From contig NZ_WARX01000035.1 of NCBI RefSeq assembly GCF_009720385.1, forward strand, positions 49,728-113,727: 64,000 nucleotides of DNA, in the 5' to 3' direction. The translations under genes were made by a program, and so were the position numbers. Shown here one piece after another: positions 1 to 8,168 of this stretch (positions are counted from its first letter, which is position 1; every line of letters starts with the position of its first letter). This stretch comes from Catellatospora vulcania (lineage in GTDB: Bacteria > Actinomycetota > Actinomycetes > Mycobacteriales > Micromonosporaceae). The notes under the pieces are model-generated. The model was given only the letters and a program-made list of their open reading frames with translations, had not been told where the DNA came from and searched no databases.

Positions 1-856
1 GCCGCTCGATCGCGTCGAAAAGGCCTGCCGGATTCAGGCGCTCCTGAAGTGTGCGCTCCAGCAGAGAACCCATCGAAGGTTCTCGAACACCTATGCCGAC
101 CTCTGACGGCGCAACGTGACGCCGCAGCCGCGGAATCGCGCCTCTGCCTTCCCTTACCCAGGTCTTCCAAGCTGTGGGGGCATGCCGTTCGGTCAGTTCG
201 ATCTGAAGTGAGGCGTCACGGCGGTCGTCGATCCACCGCATGTCGAGGGCGTCACCGGTGTCGGCGAGGTCGAGGACGACGAGGTCAAGCGCAAGGTTGG
301 GGAATTTGACGCCAGTTTTGGCATCTTCCTGCGTGACCTGTTCGAGCCGCTCGATCACCGCGACGCCGCAGAACGAGATGTGACCCTTGACGACGGTTTC
401 TCCGCCGCGGTTCACGGTTTCCGAGCAGTACAGAAGCAGCGGTGGGGCTAGTCTGCGCTCTTCAACGGTCGTGGCCTGGTGCATGACCCACGCCTCAAGC
501 AGCGCACGGTTGCCTACGGTGGCACCAGGCATGCCGCCCGTCGTCGATTTATGGTCGCCGTAGTAGCGGACATGGCCACGCTCGAGGTTGAACTCGTCGT
601 GCCATGGATTTGTCTCGTGCCCCGCCTTCCATGGGCTCGACCGGATACCTATGACCGGCCGCCGGGCCTGTCCGCCGGCCACGACAGTCGCAGCCGCGTT
701 GATGCCCTTCTCGAGCATTAACTTCCGCTGGTCGGCATTGCCGGTGGGGGTGGTTAGGAAGTGGTAGTTAGGGTACCCGTCCAGCTCAGGATCAGTTTGG
801 CTGGCGCCCTGGGCGTAGCGAAGCACCTGTTGCAGTCGTACCAGTCGGGCACTCAC
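1..856 (-). CDS. Partial restriction endonuclease, AspBHI/MspJI-like N-terminal part
   Basis: The minus-strand frame stays open from about 1377 to the left edge, so the 3' half of the gene is outside the window. From the proposed GTG at 856 it reads as normal protein with RYYGDHK about 100 residues in, then LLLYCSETVNRGGETVVKGH, FCGVAVIERLEQVTQ, LALDLVVLDLADTGD and WIDDRRD. This arrangement resembles the SRA-like N-terminal domain of AspBHI-type modification-dependent (type IV) restriction enzymes, which cut DNA carrying 5-methylcytosine. The Mrr-like nuclease domain expected after it would lie off-window. A second GTG at 901 is an equally possible start; neither has a convincing ribosome site. 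Codon use here is less GC-extreme than in neighbouring genes, in line with acquired DNA. The family call rests on remembered motif similarity only. Confidence 0.5.
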   Translation of the reverse strand, partial: MSARLVRLQQVLRYAQGASQTDPELDGYPNYHFLTTPTGNADQRKLMLEKGINAAATVVAGGQARRPVIGIRSSPWKAGHETNPWHDEFNLERGHVRYYGDHKSTTGGMPGATVGNRALLEAWVMHQATTVEERRLAPPLLLYCSETVNRGGETVVKGHISFCGVAVIERLEQVTQEDAKTGVKFPNLALDLVVLDLADTGDALDMRWIDDRRDASLQIELTERHAPTAWKTWVREGRGAIPRLRRHVAPSEVGIGVREPSMGSLLERTLQERLNPAGLFDAIER

Positions 857-951
857 CCCTGAATGGTTTCGAGGCGAGCCCCACGACGGTATCCACCACA
901 CGAACGAATGATCTCTTGGTCCGGGCTGAGAGTGTGTGATCCGCCGGAGCC

Positions 952-1336
952 TCAACTTCCGGCGGGCTGAGATGACGCGGCCAGGGCGACGACCTCGCGG
1001 ACGGCTCGGGTGAGACGTCGGGCCGCTGGCCAGGACGCGCTGGTCGCCGCTGTCCAGGGGCACCGGAACACATCGCCGTGCGAGATCTCTCCGCCGTGCC
1101 GTCGTACAGGTGCACGTCGGACAATTCCGGCGGCCGTCCTCGGAGGTCCAGGTCCCGACGGGGCAGCCGCCCTTCTCCGGGCAGCTGACACCCTTGAACA
1201 CCCCTGACGTGCCGGGCCCCTGATGCGCCCGCCAGGCCGGACCGAGGTCACGCGCGCCCCTCACCGCCAGCACCAGCAGCAAGTCGGGCAGGATCAGCCA
1301 CATCAGCGCCGTCGCGGCGGTCGTGCCGCGGCCCAC
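952..1336 (-). pseudogene. Frame-broken remnant of a small membrane protein
   Basis: Read on the minus strand from about 1336, a hydrophobic segment (MWLILPDLLLVLAV) is followed by RGARDLGPAWRAHQGPGTSG and then KGVSCPEKGGCPVGTWTSED. This looks like a family of actinobacterial membrane proteins with one N-terminal helix and a cysteine-containing extracytoplasmic domain. The expected continuation (SDVHLYDGTAER) lies in another frame from about 1127, and a later piece (SHGDVFR) in the third frame. The coding signal therefore jumps frames at least twice, and a plausible end (LTRAVREVVALAAS) stops near 952. Either the gene is decayed or the region contains sequencing errors. The family assignment is tentative. 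Confidence 0.35.
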
Positions 1337-1522
1337 CGGGCCACTTCCCAGTGCCCATACTCGATCACCAGGTCTTCAGGCATCCAGTGCCTCCCCACTC
1401 CGTCGACCGTCGCTAGCGGGGGTCGGCTGCTTCTGGCGTGCATGATGCGTGTCCCCCGCCATAGCTCGCGATCACCGCCCTGCGTATCACCTGTTGCGAC
1501 ACGCTTGCGGACCCGACCCGCC

Positions 1523-1550
1523 TGGACGATCCGGCGCAGCGCCGTAGGCT
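1523..1550 (+). promoter_or_regulatory. Putative leaderless promoter of the PAC2 gene
   Basis: TGGACG (1523-1528) and TAGGCT (1545-1550) are separated by 16 nt. The -10-like hexamer ends 7 nt before the GTG start at 1558 and there is no Shine-Dalgarno sequence in that interval. This geometry puts the transcription start at or next to the first codon, the usual form of leaderless actinobacterial genes. Read from sequence only. Confidence 0.5.
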
Positions 1551-1557
1551 GACAGGC

Positions 1558-2424
1558 GTGACCGAGTTCGACGGCCTTCCTGTCCTGCGTTCCCCCGTCG
1601 CCATCGCCGCCTTCGAGGGGTGGAACGACGCCGCTGACGCGTCCACTGCCGTGGTCGAGCACCTGGAGCAGGTGTGGGACGCGCGCGAGGTGGCGTCGGT
1701 GGACCCGGAGGAGTTCTACGACTTCCAGGTGAACCGGCCGCTGATCACCCTGGTCGACGACACGCGGCGGATCGAGTGGCCGAGCACCAAGTTCATGGTC
1801 GCCTCGCCGCCCGGGGCGCAGCACGACGTGGTCCTGATCCGCGGCATCGAGCCGAGCCTGCGCTGGCGTACGTTCTGCAACGAGATCCTGGAGATCTGCC
1901 ACAGCCTGGGCATCGAGAAGATCGTGCTGCTGGGCGCCCTGCTGGCCGATGTGCCCTACAGCCGGCCGCTGCCGATCAGCGGCACGGTGACCGGCAAGCA
2001 CGCGGGTGAGGAGAAGATCCAGCTCACCCCCACCCGGTACGAGGGCCCGACCGGCATCGTCGGGGTGCTCCAGGACAGCGCGTCCCGCGCCGAGATCGAC
2101 GCGATGTCGTTCTGGGTGCACGTGCCGCACTATGCGAACAACCCGCCGTGCCCGAAGGCGACGCTGGCCCTGCTGCACCGGATCGAGGAGGTCCTCGACC
2201 TGCCGGTGCCGATGCTGGATCTGGCCGAGGAGTCGGCCGAGTGGGAGGACCGGGTCCGCGCCGCCGCCGCCCAGGACGCCGAGCTCGCCGAGTATCTCCG
2301 CGACCTGGAGGAGCGCGCCGGCGACGTCGCCAAGCCGCTGTCCGGCGACGAGATCGCCGTCGAGTTCGAGAAGTACCTCCGCCGCCGCGGCGGCTCCCCC
2401 GGCCCCACCCACGGCACCTGGTAA
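1558..2424 (+). CDS. PAC2 family protein (proteasome-assembly-chaperone-like)
   Basis: The 288-residue product starts VTEFDGLPVLRSPVAIAAFE and carries the typical PAC2 features: an early AFEGWNDAADA segment, then VVLIRGIEPSLRWR near residue 100 and a LGIEKIVLLGALLADVP strand-turn near residue 125. Eukaryotic PAC2 assists proteasome assembly. Actinobacterial PAC2 proteins are soluble and their exact partner is not established. No signal peptide or membrane helix is visible; the C-terminal third is charged and helical. In related actinobacteria a PAC2 gene is close to mshC, as here. The GTG start is supported by the leaderless promoter just upstream, and the length fits the family. Confidence 0.9.
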   Translation: MTEFDGLPVLRSPVAIAAFEGWNDAADASTAVVEHLEQVWDAREVASVDPEEFYDFQVNRPLITLVDDTRRIEWPSTKFMVASPPGAQHDVVLIRGIEPSLRWRTFCNEILEICHSLGIEKIVLLGALLADVPYSRPLPISGTVTGKHAGEEKIQLTPTRYEGPTGIVGVLQDSASRAEIDAMSFWVHVPHYANNPPCPKATLALLHRIEEVLDLPVPMLDLAEESAEWEDRVRAAAAQDAELAEYLRDLEERAGDVAKPLSGDEIAVEFEKYLRRRGGSPGPTHGTW

Positions 2425-2461
2425 CCGACCCGCCGCGCCACCGCCGACCCCGACCGCCACC

Positions 2462-2535
2462 AGGCGCAACTCTTCAGGAGTTGCGCCTTTCGGTGTGCCC
2501 GCAGTCCGCAGGTGTCAAGAGTTGCGGACTGCGGG
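2462..2535. repeat. Double hairpin, GCGCAACTC family (D2)
   Basis: Two perfect hairpins follow each other 38 bp after the PAC2 stop codon. The first has an 11-bp stem (2462-2472 with 2478-2488) around a 5-nt loop. The second has a 13-bp stem (2498-2510 with 2523-2535) around a 12-nt loop. No T-run follows, so an intrinsic terminator would be of the GC-rich actinobacterial kind. The first stem shares the CGCAACTC/GAGTTGCG core with the larger element at 22201-22263, and the loop of the second again contains AAGAGTTGCG. Confidence 0.75.
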
Positions 2536-2628
2536 TGGGACGCGCCCGCGGCGTGGGGCGGGCGACACGCCGCGTAGAGGCGTCCTAGGTCGCTAGGTAT
2601 TCGGACATTTGTGCGGCATGATCGCCTC

Positions 2629-3450
2629 ATGACCGAGACGGGCATCGGCGGGATCAATCCGGGCGCGGCGGAGCATCCGCACCGGCAGATCGCCGCCCAG
2701 CTGCGCGCCAAGATCAGAAGAGGCGACTGGGCCGCCGGGGAGCAACTGCCCTCGATTCCGGCGCTGGCGCAGCTGTTCGGCGTGGCGAAGCAGACCGTGC
2801 AGCGCACCATCGACCAGTTGCGGGTCGAGGGGCTGCTGATCACCAAGCCGGGCTCCGGCACGTACGTGCGCGGCACCCGGCGGCGGCTCAACCGGCTGTC
2901 GCGCGGCCGCTACGGCGCGCACCGGGGCTACCACGCCGACCTCGCCGAACGCTATCGCCAACAGCTCACCGAGGTCACCCGAACGACCCCGCCGGCCGAG
3001 GTGGCCGACGCGTTCGGGGTGCCGGACTCGGCCCTGCTGGTGGTGCGGCGGCACCTGGTGCGCACCCAGGACGCCGTGGTCGAGGTGGGCGCGGCCTGGC
3101 TGCGGCCGCAGGACACCGCGGGCACCTCGCTGGAGCGCCTGGAGTCCTTCGGCCGCCCGCTGTACCAGGAGGTCGAGGAGGTCACCGGCCGCCGCTACGT
3201 CACCGCCACCGACACCATCACCGCCCGGCTGCCCACCCGCGAGGAGGCCGAGACGCTGCAGATCCGGCCGGACACGCCGGTGCTGCACCTGCTGCACGTC
3301 GCGTACGACGGGGAGCACAAGGTGATCGAGGTCGCGCAGGCGACGTGGCCGGGACCGATGACGACACTGACGGAGGAGTACCGGGTGCCCACGCCACGCC
3401 CGGACGCCGACCTGGACGGAGATCCCGATCCTGGCCTTGTCCTGGGCTAA
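2629..3450 (+). CDS. GntR/HutC-family transcriptional regulator
   Basis: The 273-residue protein has an N-terminal winged helix-turn-helix of the GntR type (PHRQIAAQLRAKIRRGDWAA, then LPSIPALAQLFGVAKQTVQR and GSGTYVRG, residues about 18-82). A UTRA-type effector domain fills residues about 115-260 (LLVVRRHLVR, GRPLYQEVEEVTGRRYVTAT, LHLLHVAYD). Such proteins bind a small metabolite, often a sugar phosphate or amino-acid derivative, and release DNA; the ligand cannot be read from sequence. The start at 2629 is preferred to an ATG 18 bp upstream because the GntR homology begins just after it and a CATGAT -10-like hexamer lies 6 nt before it. The target may be the membrane protein gene downstream. 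Confidence 0.9.
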   Translation: MTETGIGGINPGAAEHPHRQIAAQLRAKIRRGDWAAGEQLPSIPALAQLFGVAKQTVQRTIDQLRVEGLLITKPGSGTYVRGTRRRLNRLSRGRYGAHRGYHADLAERYRQQLTEVTRTTPPAEVADAFGVPDSALLVVRRHLVRTQDAVVEVGAAWLRPQDTAGTSLERLESFGRPLYQEVEEVTGRRYVTATDTITARLPTREEAETLQIRPDTPVLHLLHVAYDGEHKVIEVAQATWPGPMTTLTEEYRVPTPRPDADLDGDPDPGLVLG

Positions 3451-3519
3451 TCTGCGGAATGTCGGGTGCCCGACACCTTTTCGCCTGCGCACCCGCGCGT
3501 TCGCCGCAAGGATGGTTCC

Positions 3520-3891
3520 ATGACCCTTCGCCGATCCTCCGACGGAGCACAGCGAGGTGCCGAGAACCGGCCCAACGGCACGGTTGCCCACTCCCCGCAG
3601 GCGCTCGTGGCCCTGCTCGGCGCGCTCGTCGTGCTCGTGATCGGACTCGCCCTGCTCGGCGTGCTGGTCGTCGGCATCGCCGACGGCGTCCCCAGCACGG
3701 GAGTGCTGCTGCTCGGCGCACTGTGCCTGGGCGTGTTCGCCCTGGCCGGACGGCTGGGCCACGTGGCGCTGACGCTGCGCCGCCAGGCCGCGGAACCGTC
3801 GCGCCCGGCCCGCCCCCGCCAGGCCCCGCCACAGCGCCCGGCCCGCATGGCCGCCGTACGCCCCCGCCCCCAGCCCCGCCCGCGCGCCTGA
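3520..3891 (+). CDS. Small membrane protein, function unknown
   Basis: The 123-residue product begins MTLRRSSDGAQRGAENRPNG and has two hydrophobic helices (ALVALLGALVVLVIGLALLG and STGVLLLGALCLGVFALAG) followed by a strongly basic, Pro/Arg-rich cytoplasmic tail. An AAGGA ribosome site 7 nt upstream favours the ATG at 3520 over an earlier in-frame codon at 3466. It follows the GntR gene in the same direction and may share its transcript. I do not recognise a named family. Confidence 0.6.
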   Translation: MTLRRSSDGAQRGAENRPNGTVAHSPQALVALLGALVVLVIGLALLGVLVVGIADGVPSTGVLLLGALCLGVFALAGRLGHVALTLRRQAAEPSRPARPRQAPPQRPARMAAVRPRPQPRPRA

Positions 3892-3915
3892 CCGTCACCG
3901 CACCGCGGCGAGCGG

Positions 3916-5157
3916 TCAGAGCTTGATGCCCAGGAGCGCGTCGAGGGTCTCGGTCAGCAGGGTGGGGGCCTGCGGGTCGGTGCCCACGCCGGCGAGGGTG
4001 TCGTCGGCCCAGGCGTCGATGAGGGCCAGGGCGCCGGGGGTGTCGAGGTCCTCGGCGAGTTTGGCGCGTACGCCGGCGAGCAGTTCGGCTCCGGACGGGC
4101 CGGCGGCGGACCTGGCGGCCCGGCGCCAGCGGCCCAGTCGCTGCGCGGCGGCCTCGAAGACCTCATCGGTCCACTGGCGGTCGGCACGGTAGTGGTCGCC
4201 GAGCAGGGCCAGGCGCACGGCCATCGGGTCGACCCTGTCCGAGCGCAGGCGGGACACGAAGACCAGGTTGCCGCGGGACTTGCTCATCTTCTCGCCGTCC
4301 AGGCCGATCATGCCGGCGTGCACGTAGTGCGCCGCGAACGGGGCCTTGCCGGTGAGCACCTCGGCGTGTGCGGCGGAGCATTCGTGGTGCGGGAACAGCA
4401 GGTCGTTGCCGCCGCCCTGCACGTCGATGGTCTCGCCGAGCAGTTCCAGGGCGATGACGGCGCACTCGATGTGCCAGCCGGGGCGGCCCGCGCCGAGCGC
4501 GCCGCCGGGCCAGGACGGCTCGCCGTCGCGGCGGCCGCGCCACAGCAGCGGGTCGAGCGCGTCGCGTTTGCCGGCGCGCGCGGGGTCGCCGCCGCGCTCG
4601 GCGAAGAAGGCCAGCATCTGCTCGCGGGACAGGTTCGACTCGTACCCGAACCGGGGCGCCGAGGCGATGTCGAAGTAGACGTCGCCGGTGCCGTCCTCGA
4701 GCCGGTACGCCGCACCGCGGTCGAGCAGGTCGACGACCCGCTCGGCGATCACGGGGATCGATTCGACCGCGCCGACGTAGTGGCTCGGCGGGATGATCCG
4801 CAGTGCCTCCATGTCCTCGCGGAACAGGGCGGTCTCGCGCATGGCCAGGACCTTCCAGTCCTCGCCGTCGCGGGCGGCCCGCTCCAGCAGCGGGTCGTCG
4901 ATGTCGGTGACGTTCTGGACGTAGACGACGTCGTGCCCGGCGTCACGCCACATCCGGTTCACCAGGTCAAATGTGATCATGGTCGCCGCGTGGCCCAGAT
5001 GTGTCGCGTCGTACGGCGTGATGCCGCAGACGTACATCGTCGCGTGCCCGCCCACCGGGCGGCTCGCGAAGGCGCCCTGGCGTGCGGAGTCGAACAGAGC
5101 CAGCGGCTGGCCGGCGCCAGGCAGGCGCGGGACGTCAAGACCGGACCACGTTTCCAT
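3916..5157 (-). CDS. mshC: Cysteine--1D-myo-inosityl glucosaminide ligase MshC
   Basis: MshC joins cysteine to GlcN-Ins using ATP, the penultimate step of mycothiol synthesis; mycothiol is the main low-molecular-weight thiol of actinobacteria. The 413-residue protein is a class I cysteinyl-tRNA-synthetase relative. It shows [19 protein letters not shown] near residue 41 (zinc-ligand Cys and HIGH-like HLGH), [19 protein letters not shown] and [10 protein letters not shown] (further zinc ligands), and EKMSKSRGN (KMSKS loop) near residue 287. It lacks the anticodon-binding domain of CysRS, as MshC does. TAGGCT on the minus strand ends 6 nt before the ATG, suggesting a leaderless message. The gene is transcribed away from the divergent DUF3090 gene. 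Confidence 0.97.
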   Translation of the reverse strand: METWSGLDVPRLPGAGQPLALFDSARQGAFASRPVGGHATMYVCGITPYDATHLGHAATMITFDLVNRMWRDAGHDVVYVQNVTDIDDPLLERAARDGEDWKVLAMRETALFREDMEALRIIPPSHYVGAVESIPVIAERVVDLLDRGAAYRLEDGTGDVYFDIASAPRFGYESNLSREQMLAFFAERGGDPARAGKRDALDPLLWRGRRDGEPSWPGGALGAGRPGWHIECAVIALELLGETIDVQGGGNDLLFPHHECSAAHAEVLTGKAPFAAHYVHAGMIGLDGEKMSKSRGNLVFVSRLRSDRVDPMAVRLALLGDHYRADRQWTDEVFEAAAQRLGRWRRAARSAAGPSGAELLAGVRAKLAEDLDTPGALALIDAWADDTLAGVGTDPQAPTLLTETLDALLGIKL

Positions 5158-5163
5158 GGCGCC

Positions 5164-5169
5164 AGCCTA
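5164..5169 (-). promoter_or_regulatory. -10-like hexamer of mshC (leaderless)
   Basis: TAGGCT on the minus strand ends 6 nt before the mshC ATG at 5157, and no Shine-Dalgarno sequence fits between them. A -35 match is not obvious. It is read as a leaderless promoter by analogy with the same spacing at several other genes in this window. Confidence 0.45.
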
Positions 5170-5232
5170 ACCAGCTTTCTGCCGAGAGCGGATCTCCCCT
5201 GGCGCGGTTACCCGCTTGCGCGGGCGTGACGC

Positions 5233-5238
5233 TAGGGT
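5233..5238 (+). promoter_or_regulatory. -10-like hexamer of the DUF3090 gene (leaderless)
   Basis: TAGGGT ends 7 nt before the ATG at 5246. It supports that start over an in-frame codon 30 bp upstream, because a transcript beginning here would not include the earlier codon. Confidence 0.45.
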
Positions 5239-5245
5239 CGAGGGC

Positions 5246-5839
5246 ATGACCCATCAGGTGTACGCATTCGAGCCGCCGGAGCGGTTCGTCGCAGGTACGG
5301 TGGGTCCGCCGGGCGAGCGCACTTTCTATCTGCAGGCTCGCGGCGGCGGCCGCCTGGTCAGCGTGGCGCTGGAGAAGATGCAGGTCGCGCTGCTGGCGGA
5401 GAAGCTCGAGGAGCTGCTCGCCGAGGCGCATCAGCGGTTCGGGGCGGAGCTGCCCGCGACGGCCGAGGGGCCGGCCGACAACGAGCCGCTGGACACCCCC
5501 GTGGACGAGGAGTTCCGCGTCGGTACGTTGGGCCTGGCCTTCGACGTCGAAACCAGCACGGTCATCATCGAGGCGATCGCGGCCGAGGAGGTCGAGTTCG
5601 ACGCCGAGACCGAGACCGAGACGGCTGAGGACGACGACGAGGACGAGGACGCGACGCCCGAGATCTCCGATGATCTCGACCGGCTGCGGGTGCGGCTGAC
5701 CCCGGCGGAGGTGCGGCAATTCATCGACCGCGCCAAGCGTGTCGTGAACGCGGGCCGGCCGCCGTGCCCGCTGTGCGGGCAGCCGCTGGACCCGGCCGGG
5801 CACCTGTGCCCCCGGCACAACGGCTATCACCGCAGGTGA
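5246..5839 (+). CDS. DUF3090 family protein with C-terminal zinc ribbon
   Basis: The 197-residue product begins MTHQVYAFEPPERFVAGTVG, the characteristic DUF3090 opening, followed by RTFYLQARGGGRLVSVALEK. A low-complexity acidic stretch (TETETAEDDDEDEDATPE) covers residues about 125-142. The C-terminus ends in a CPLCGQPLDPAGHLCPRH zinc-ribbon-like motif. The family is conserved in actinobacteria next to mshC, the SCO1664-like gene and a phosphomutase-like gene, but its biochemical role is unknown. Expression is probably from a leaderless promoter divergent from mshC. The SCO1664-like gene follows 53 bp downstream in the same direction, so the two may be cotranscribed. Confidence 0.92.
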   Translation: MTHQVYAFEPPERFVAGTVGPPGERTFYLQARGGGRLVSVALEKMQVALLAEKLEELLAEAHQRFGAELPATAEGPADNEPLDTPVDEEFRVGTLGLAFDVETSTVIIEAIAAEEVEFDAETETETAEDDDEDEDATPEISDDLDRLRVRLTPAEVRQFIDRAKRVVNAGRPPCPLCGQPLDPAGHLCPRHNGYHRR

Positions 5840-5892
5840 GAACGTCGGTGGCGGAGTAGCGTCACCCGGATAGCACGCAGCCAGATCCGAAG

Positions 5893-6789
5893 GTGAGGTC
5901 CGCCATCCCTCCCACCGGCGACCAGACGCACACCGGCAGCGCCGGTGACCCCCGCCTGCCGGGCGGCGCGGAGCTGACGCGCCCCGCCTCCGGCGCCCGC
6001 GACGGGTCCGGCAGGGTGCCCGAACAGGGCCGCTCCGAGCTGTGGCCGCTGCTGCGCGAGGCCGAGATGGAGATCGAGGGCCGGCTGGTCGAGGCTTCCA
6101 ACACGACGCTGCGGGTGATCCTGTCCGGCGGCGGGCGCTCGGTGCGGGCCGTGTACAAGCCGGTGCGCGGCGAGCGGCCGCTGTGGGACTTCCCGCACGG
6201 CACGCTGGCCGCCCGCGAGGTCGCGGCGTACGCGGTGAGCGAGTCGCTGGGGTGGGACCTGGTGCCGCCGACGGTCATGCGCGACGGGCCGCTCGGGCCG
6301 GGATCGTGCCAGCTGTGGCTGGACGAGACGGTGGAGCCGCCGGTGGACTTCGTGCCCGCCGACGAGCTGCCGCAGGGGTGGCTGCCGATCGCCGCCGCCG
6401 AGGACGAGGACGGGCGGCCGTACCTGCTGGCGCACGCCGACGATCCCCGGCTGGCCCGGCTGGCCGCGTTCGACGCTGTGATCAACAACGCGGACCGCAA
6501 GGGCGGCCACGTGCTGGCCACCCCGGATCAGCGGCTGTACGGCGTCGACCACGGGATCTGCTTTCACACCGAGGACAAGCTGCGCACGGTGCTGTGGGGG
6601 TTCGCGGGACGCGCGGTGCCGCCGGAGATCGCCGCGGCGCTGCGCGCGTTCGACCCGGGTGTGCTGGACGACCTGCTGACCACGGCGGAGGTCGACGCGG
6701 TGGGCACCCGGATCAAGCAGTTGGTCGCCGAGGGGCGGCTGCCCCGGCCGCCGGAGGACCGCCACGCCATCCCGTGGCCGCCGATCTGA
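5893..6789 (+). CDS. SCO1664 family protein (PI3/4-kinase-like fold)
   Basis: The 298-residue product matches the actinobacterial SCO1664 family: AVYKPVRGERPLWDFPHGTL near residue 77 (lysine-containing nucleotide-binding strand), AAREVAAYAVSESLGWDLVP, and the catalytic-like segment DAVINNADRKGGHVL near residue 195 followed by YGVDHGICFH. These motifs recall a phosphatidylinositol-kinase/HipA-like active site (DxxxxNxDR...HxxxxxH/D), but the substrate is not established. The N-terminal 45 residues are low-complexity. The start is a GTG with only a weak GAAG ribosome site; a later start is possible. It follows DUF3090, the conserved neighbour in many actinobacteria. Confidence 0.9.
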   Translation: MRSAIPPTGDQTHTGSAGDPRLPGGAELTRPASGARDGSGRVPEQGRSELWPLLREAEMEIEGRLVEASNTTLRVILSGGGRSVRAVYKPVRGERPLWDFPHGTLAAREVAAYAVSESLGWDLVPPTVMRDGPLGPGSCQLWLDETVEPPVDFVPADELPQGWLPIAAAEDEDGRPYLLAHADDPRLARLAAFDAVINNADRKGGHVLATPDQRLYGVDHGICFHTEDKLRTVLWGFAGRAVPPEIAAALRAFDPGVLDDLLTTAEVDAVGTRIKQLVAEGRLPRPPEDRHAIPWPPI

Positions 6790-6842
6790 CCCTCGCCTGC
6801 CGGCTGACCCTCGCCTGCGAGCTGAGCACGGGCCGCGGGTCG

Positions 6843-8054
6843 TCACGCCGGTTCGAACACCAGTGGGACCTCGACGACGGCCTCCAGGAACATCGTGCCG
6901 ACGCAGGCGTGGAGCGCGCCGGAGATCCCGGGCACGACCGTGGGGACGCTCGACGATATCGACCAGCCGAGCAGGCCCCAGTGCCACACCTGGCCTGAGC
7001 TGGTGAGGGCGAGGCTGCCGGTGCCACCCGCGGCGAGGTGGGTCACGCCGGACGGTGCGCCGGCCACCCGCACGGGGGCGTACCGCCAGGTGGTGGTGCC
7101 GTCGCCGACCTGCCGGCTGCTGTTGAGCCCCCAGGCCCACAGGGTGCCGTCGGCCTTGAGCGCGAGCATGTGGCCGCGTCCGACGGCGAACCCGGTGACA
7201 CCGGTGAGCCCGCCGGGCAGGACCGGCACCAGGTAGGTCTGCGTGCTGCCCATGGCCAGCGCGCCGTATCCGTTGAAGCCCCACAGGTGCATCCGGCCGT
7301 CGGCGCGCAGGGCCGCGCTGTTGCGCTCCCCCGCGGCGAGCTGGGTGATGCCGGTGAGGCCGGGCACCGGAGCCGGGGTGAGCCGGCTGGTGAGGGTGCC
7401 GTCGCCGAGCTGCGCGTAGGTGTTGTCGCCCCAGGCCAGCACGGTGCCGTCGGCCAGCAGCACGACGCTGTGGCCGGTGCCGGCCGCGACGGCGGTCGCG
7501 CCGGTGATGCCGGCGATCTGGGCCGGCGTGGACCGTCCGGTGAGGGTGCCGTCGCCGAGCATGCCCTGTGCGTTGCTGCCCCAGGCCCAGACGGTGCCGT
7601 CGGCGCGCAGGGCGAGGGTGTGATAGTCGCCGGTGGCGACCTGGGTGACGTTGCCTAGGCCGTGAATGCGCACCGAGGCCAGCCGGTCGGTGGTGGTGCC
7701 GTCGCCGAGCCGGCCGTCGACGTTGTGGCCCCAGGCCCACAGGTTGCCGCCGCCGTCCAGGCCGACGACGTGAAGCGGGCCGGCGGACACCCTGCGGATG
7801 GCGGGCAGGCCGAGCGCCCTCATCGGAGTCAGCCACTCGTTGGCGGTGTTGTTGAGGCTGAGCTGGCCGGAGTCGTTGCGGCCCAGGCCGAGCACCTTGT
7901 TCTCCTTGGCCAGCGGCGGCACCGGCGGGAACGGCCCGGCCGGGGCCGCGAGCCCGGCGGCCGGCGCCAGCCCGGCCGCGACCGCGGCCGCGGTCGCCCC
8001 GGTGAGGACGCGGCGGCGCGGGAGCCCGTGGTGCTGCGCTGTGGTGCCGCTCAT
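6843..8054 (-). CDS. Secreted RCC1-repeat (beta-propeller) protein with Tat signal
   Basis: The 403-residue protein starts with a twin-arginine-type signal (PRRRVLTGATAAAVAAGLAP, ending near LAAPAG about residue 39). The rest is a run of RCC1-like repeats of about 50 residues, each with a core such as LRADGTVWAWGSNAQGMLGD or LADGTVLAWGDNTYAQLGDG. At least six repeats can be counted, enough for a seven-bladed propeller of the RCC1/BLIP-II type. Bacterial secreted RCC1 proteins act in protein-protein binding; the BLIP-II member inhibits beta-lactamases, though nothing here shows that activity. No sortase or membrane anchor is visible, so it is probably released. It stands alone, convergent with the SCO1664-like gene. 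Confidence 0.85.
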   Translation of the reverse strand: MSGTTAQHHGLPRRRVLTGATAAAVAAGLAPAAGLAAPAGPFPPVPPLAKENKVLGLGRNDSGQLSLNNTANEWLTPMRALGLPAIRRVSAGPLHVVGLDGGGNLWAWGHNVDGRLGDGTTTDRLASVRIHGLGNVTQVATGDYHTLALRADGTVWAWGSNAQGMLGDGTLTGRSTPAQIAGITGATAVAAGTGHSVVLLADGTVLAWGDNTYAQLGDGTLTSRLTPAPVPGLTGITQLAAGERNSAALRADGRMHLWGFNGYGALAMGSTQTYLVPVLPGGLTGVTGFAVGRGHMLALKADGTLWAWGLNSSRQVGDGTTTWRYAPVRVAGAPSGVTHLAAGGTGSLALTSSGQVWHWGLLGWSISSSVPTVVPGISGALHACVGTMFLEAVVEVPLVFEPA

Positions 8055-8168
8055 CGCCGCCTCCTGGCCGGGTGCCTGTGCGGGGGACGCTAGGCAGCGC
8101 CCGGAGGCGGCACAATGCGCCCATCGCCTATCGGACAGCGGCGTGGGTCGATACGAGAACGGACGCGC

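Noticed and set aside
1303..2469. Long open frame on the minus strand opposite the PAC2 gene
   Set aside because: It is antisense to a conserved protein and has the biased composition (Ala/Gly/Arg/Val, His-rich) of a shadow frame in GC-rich DNA; no domain is visible.
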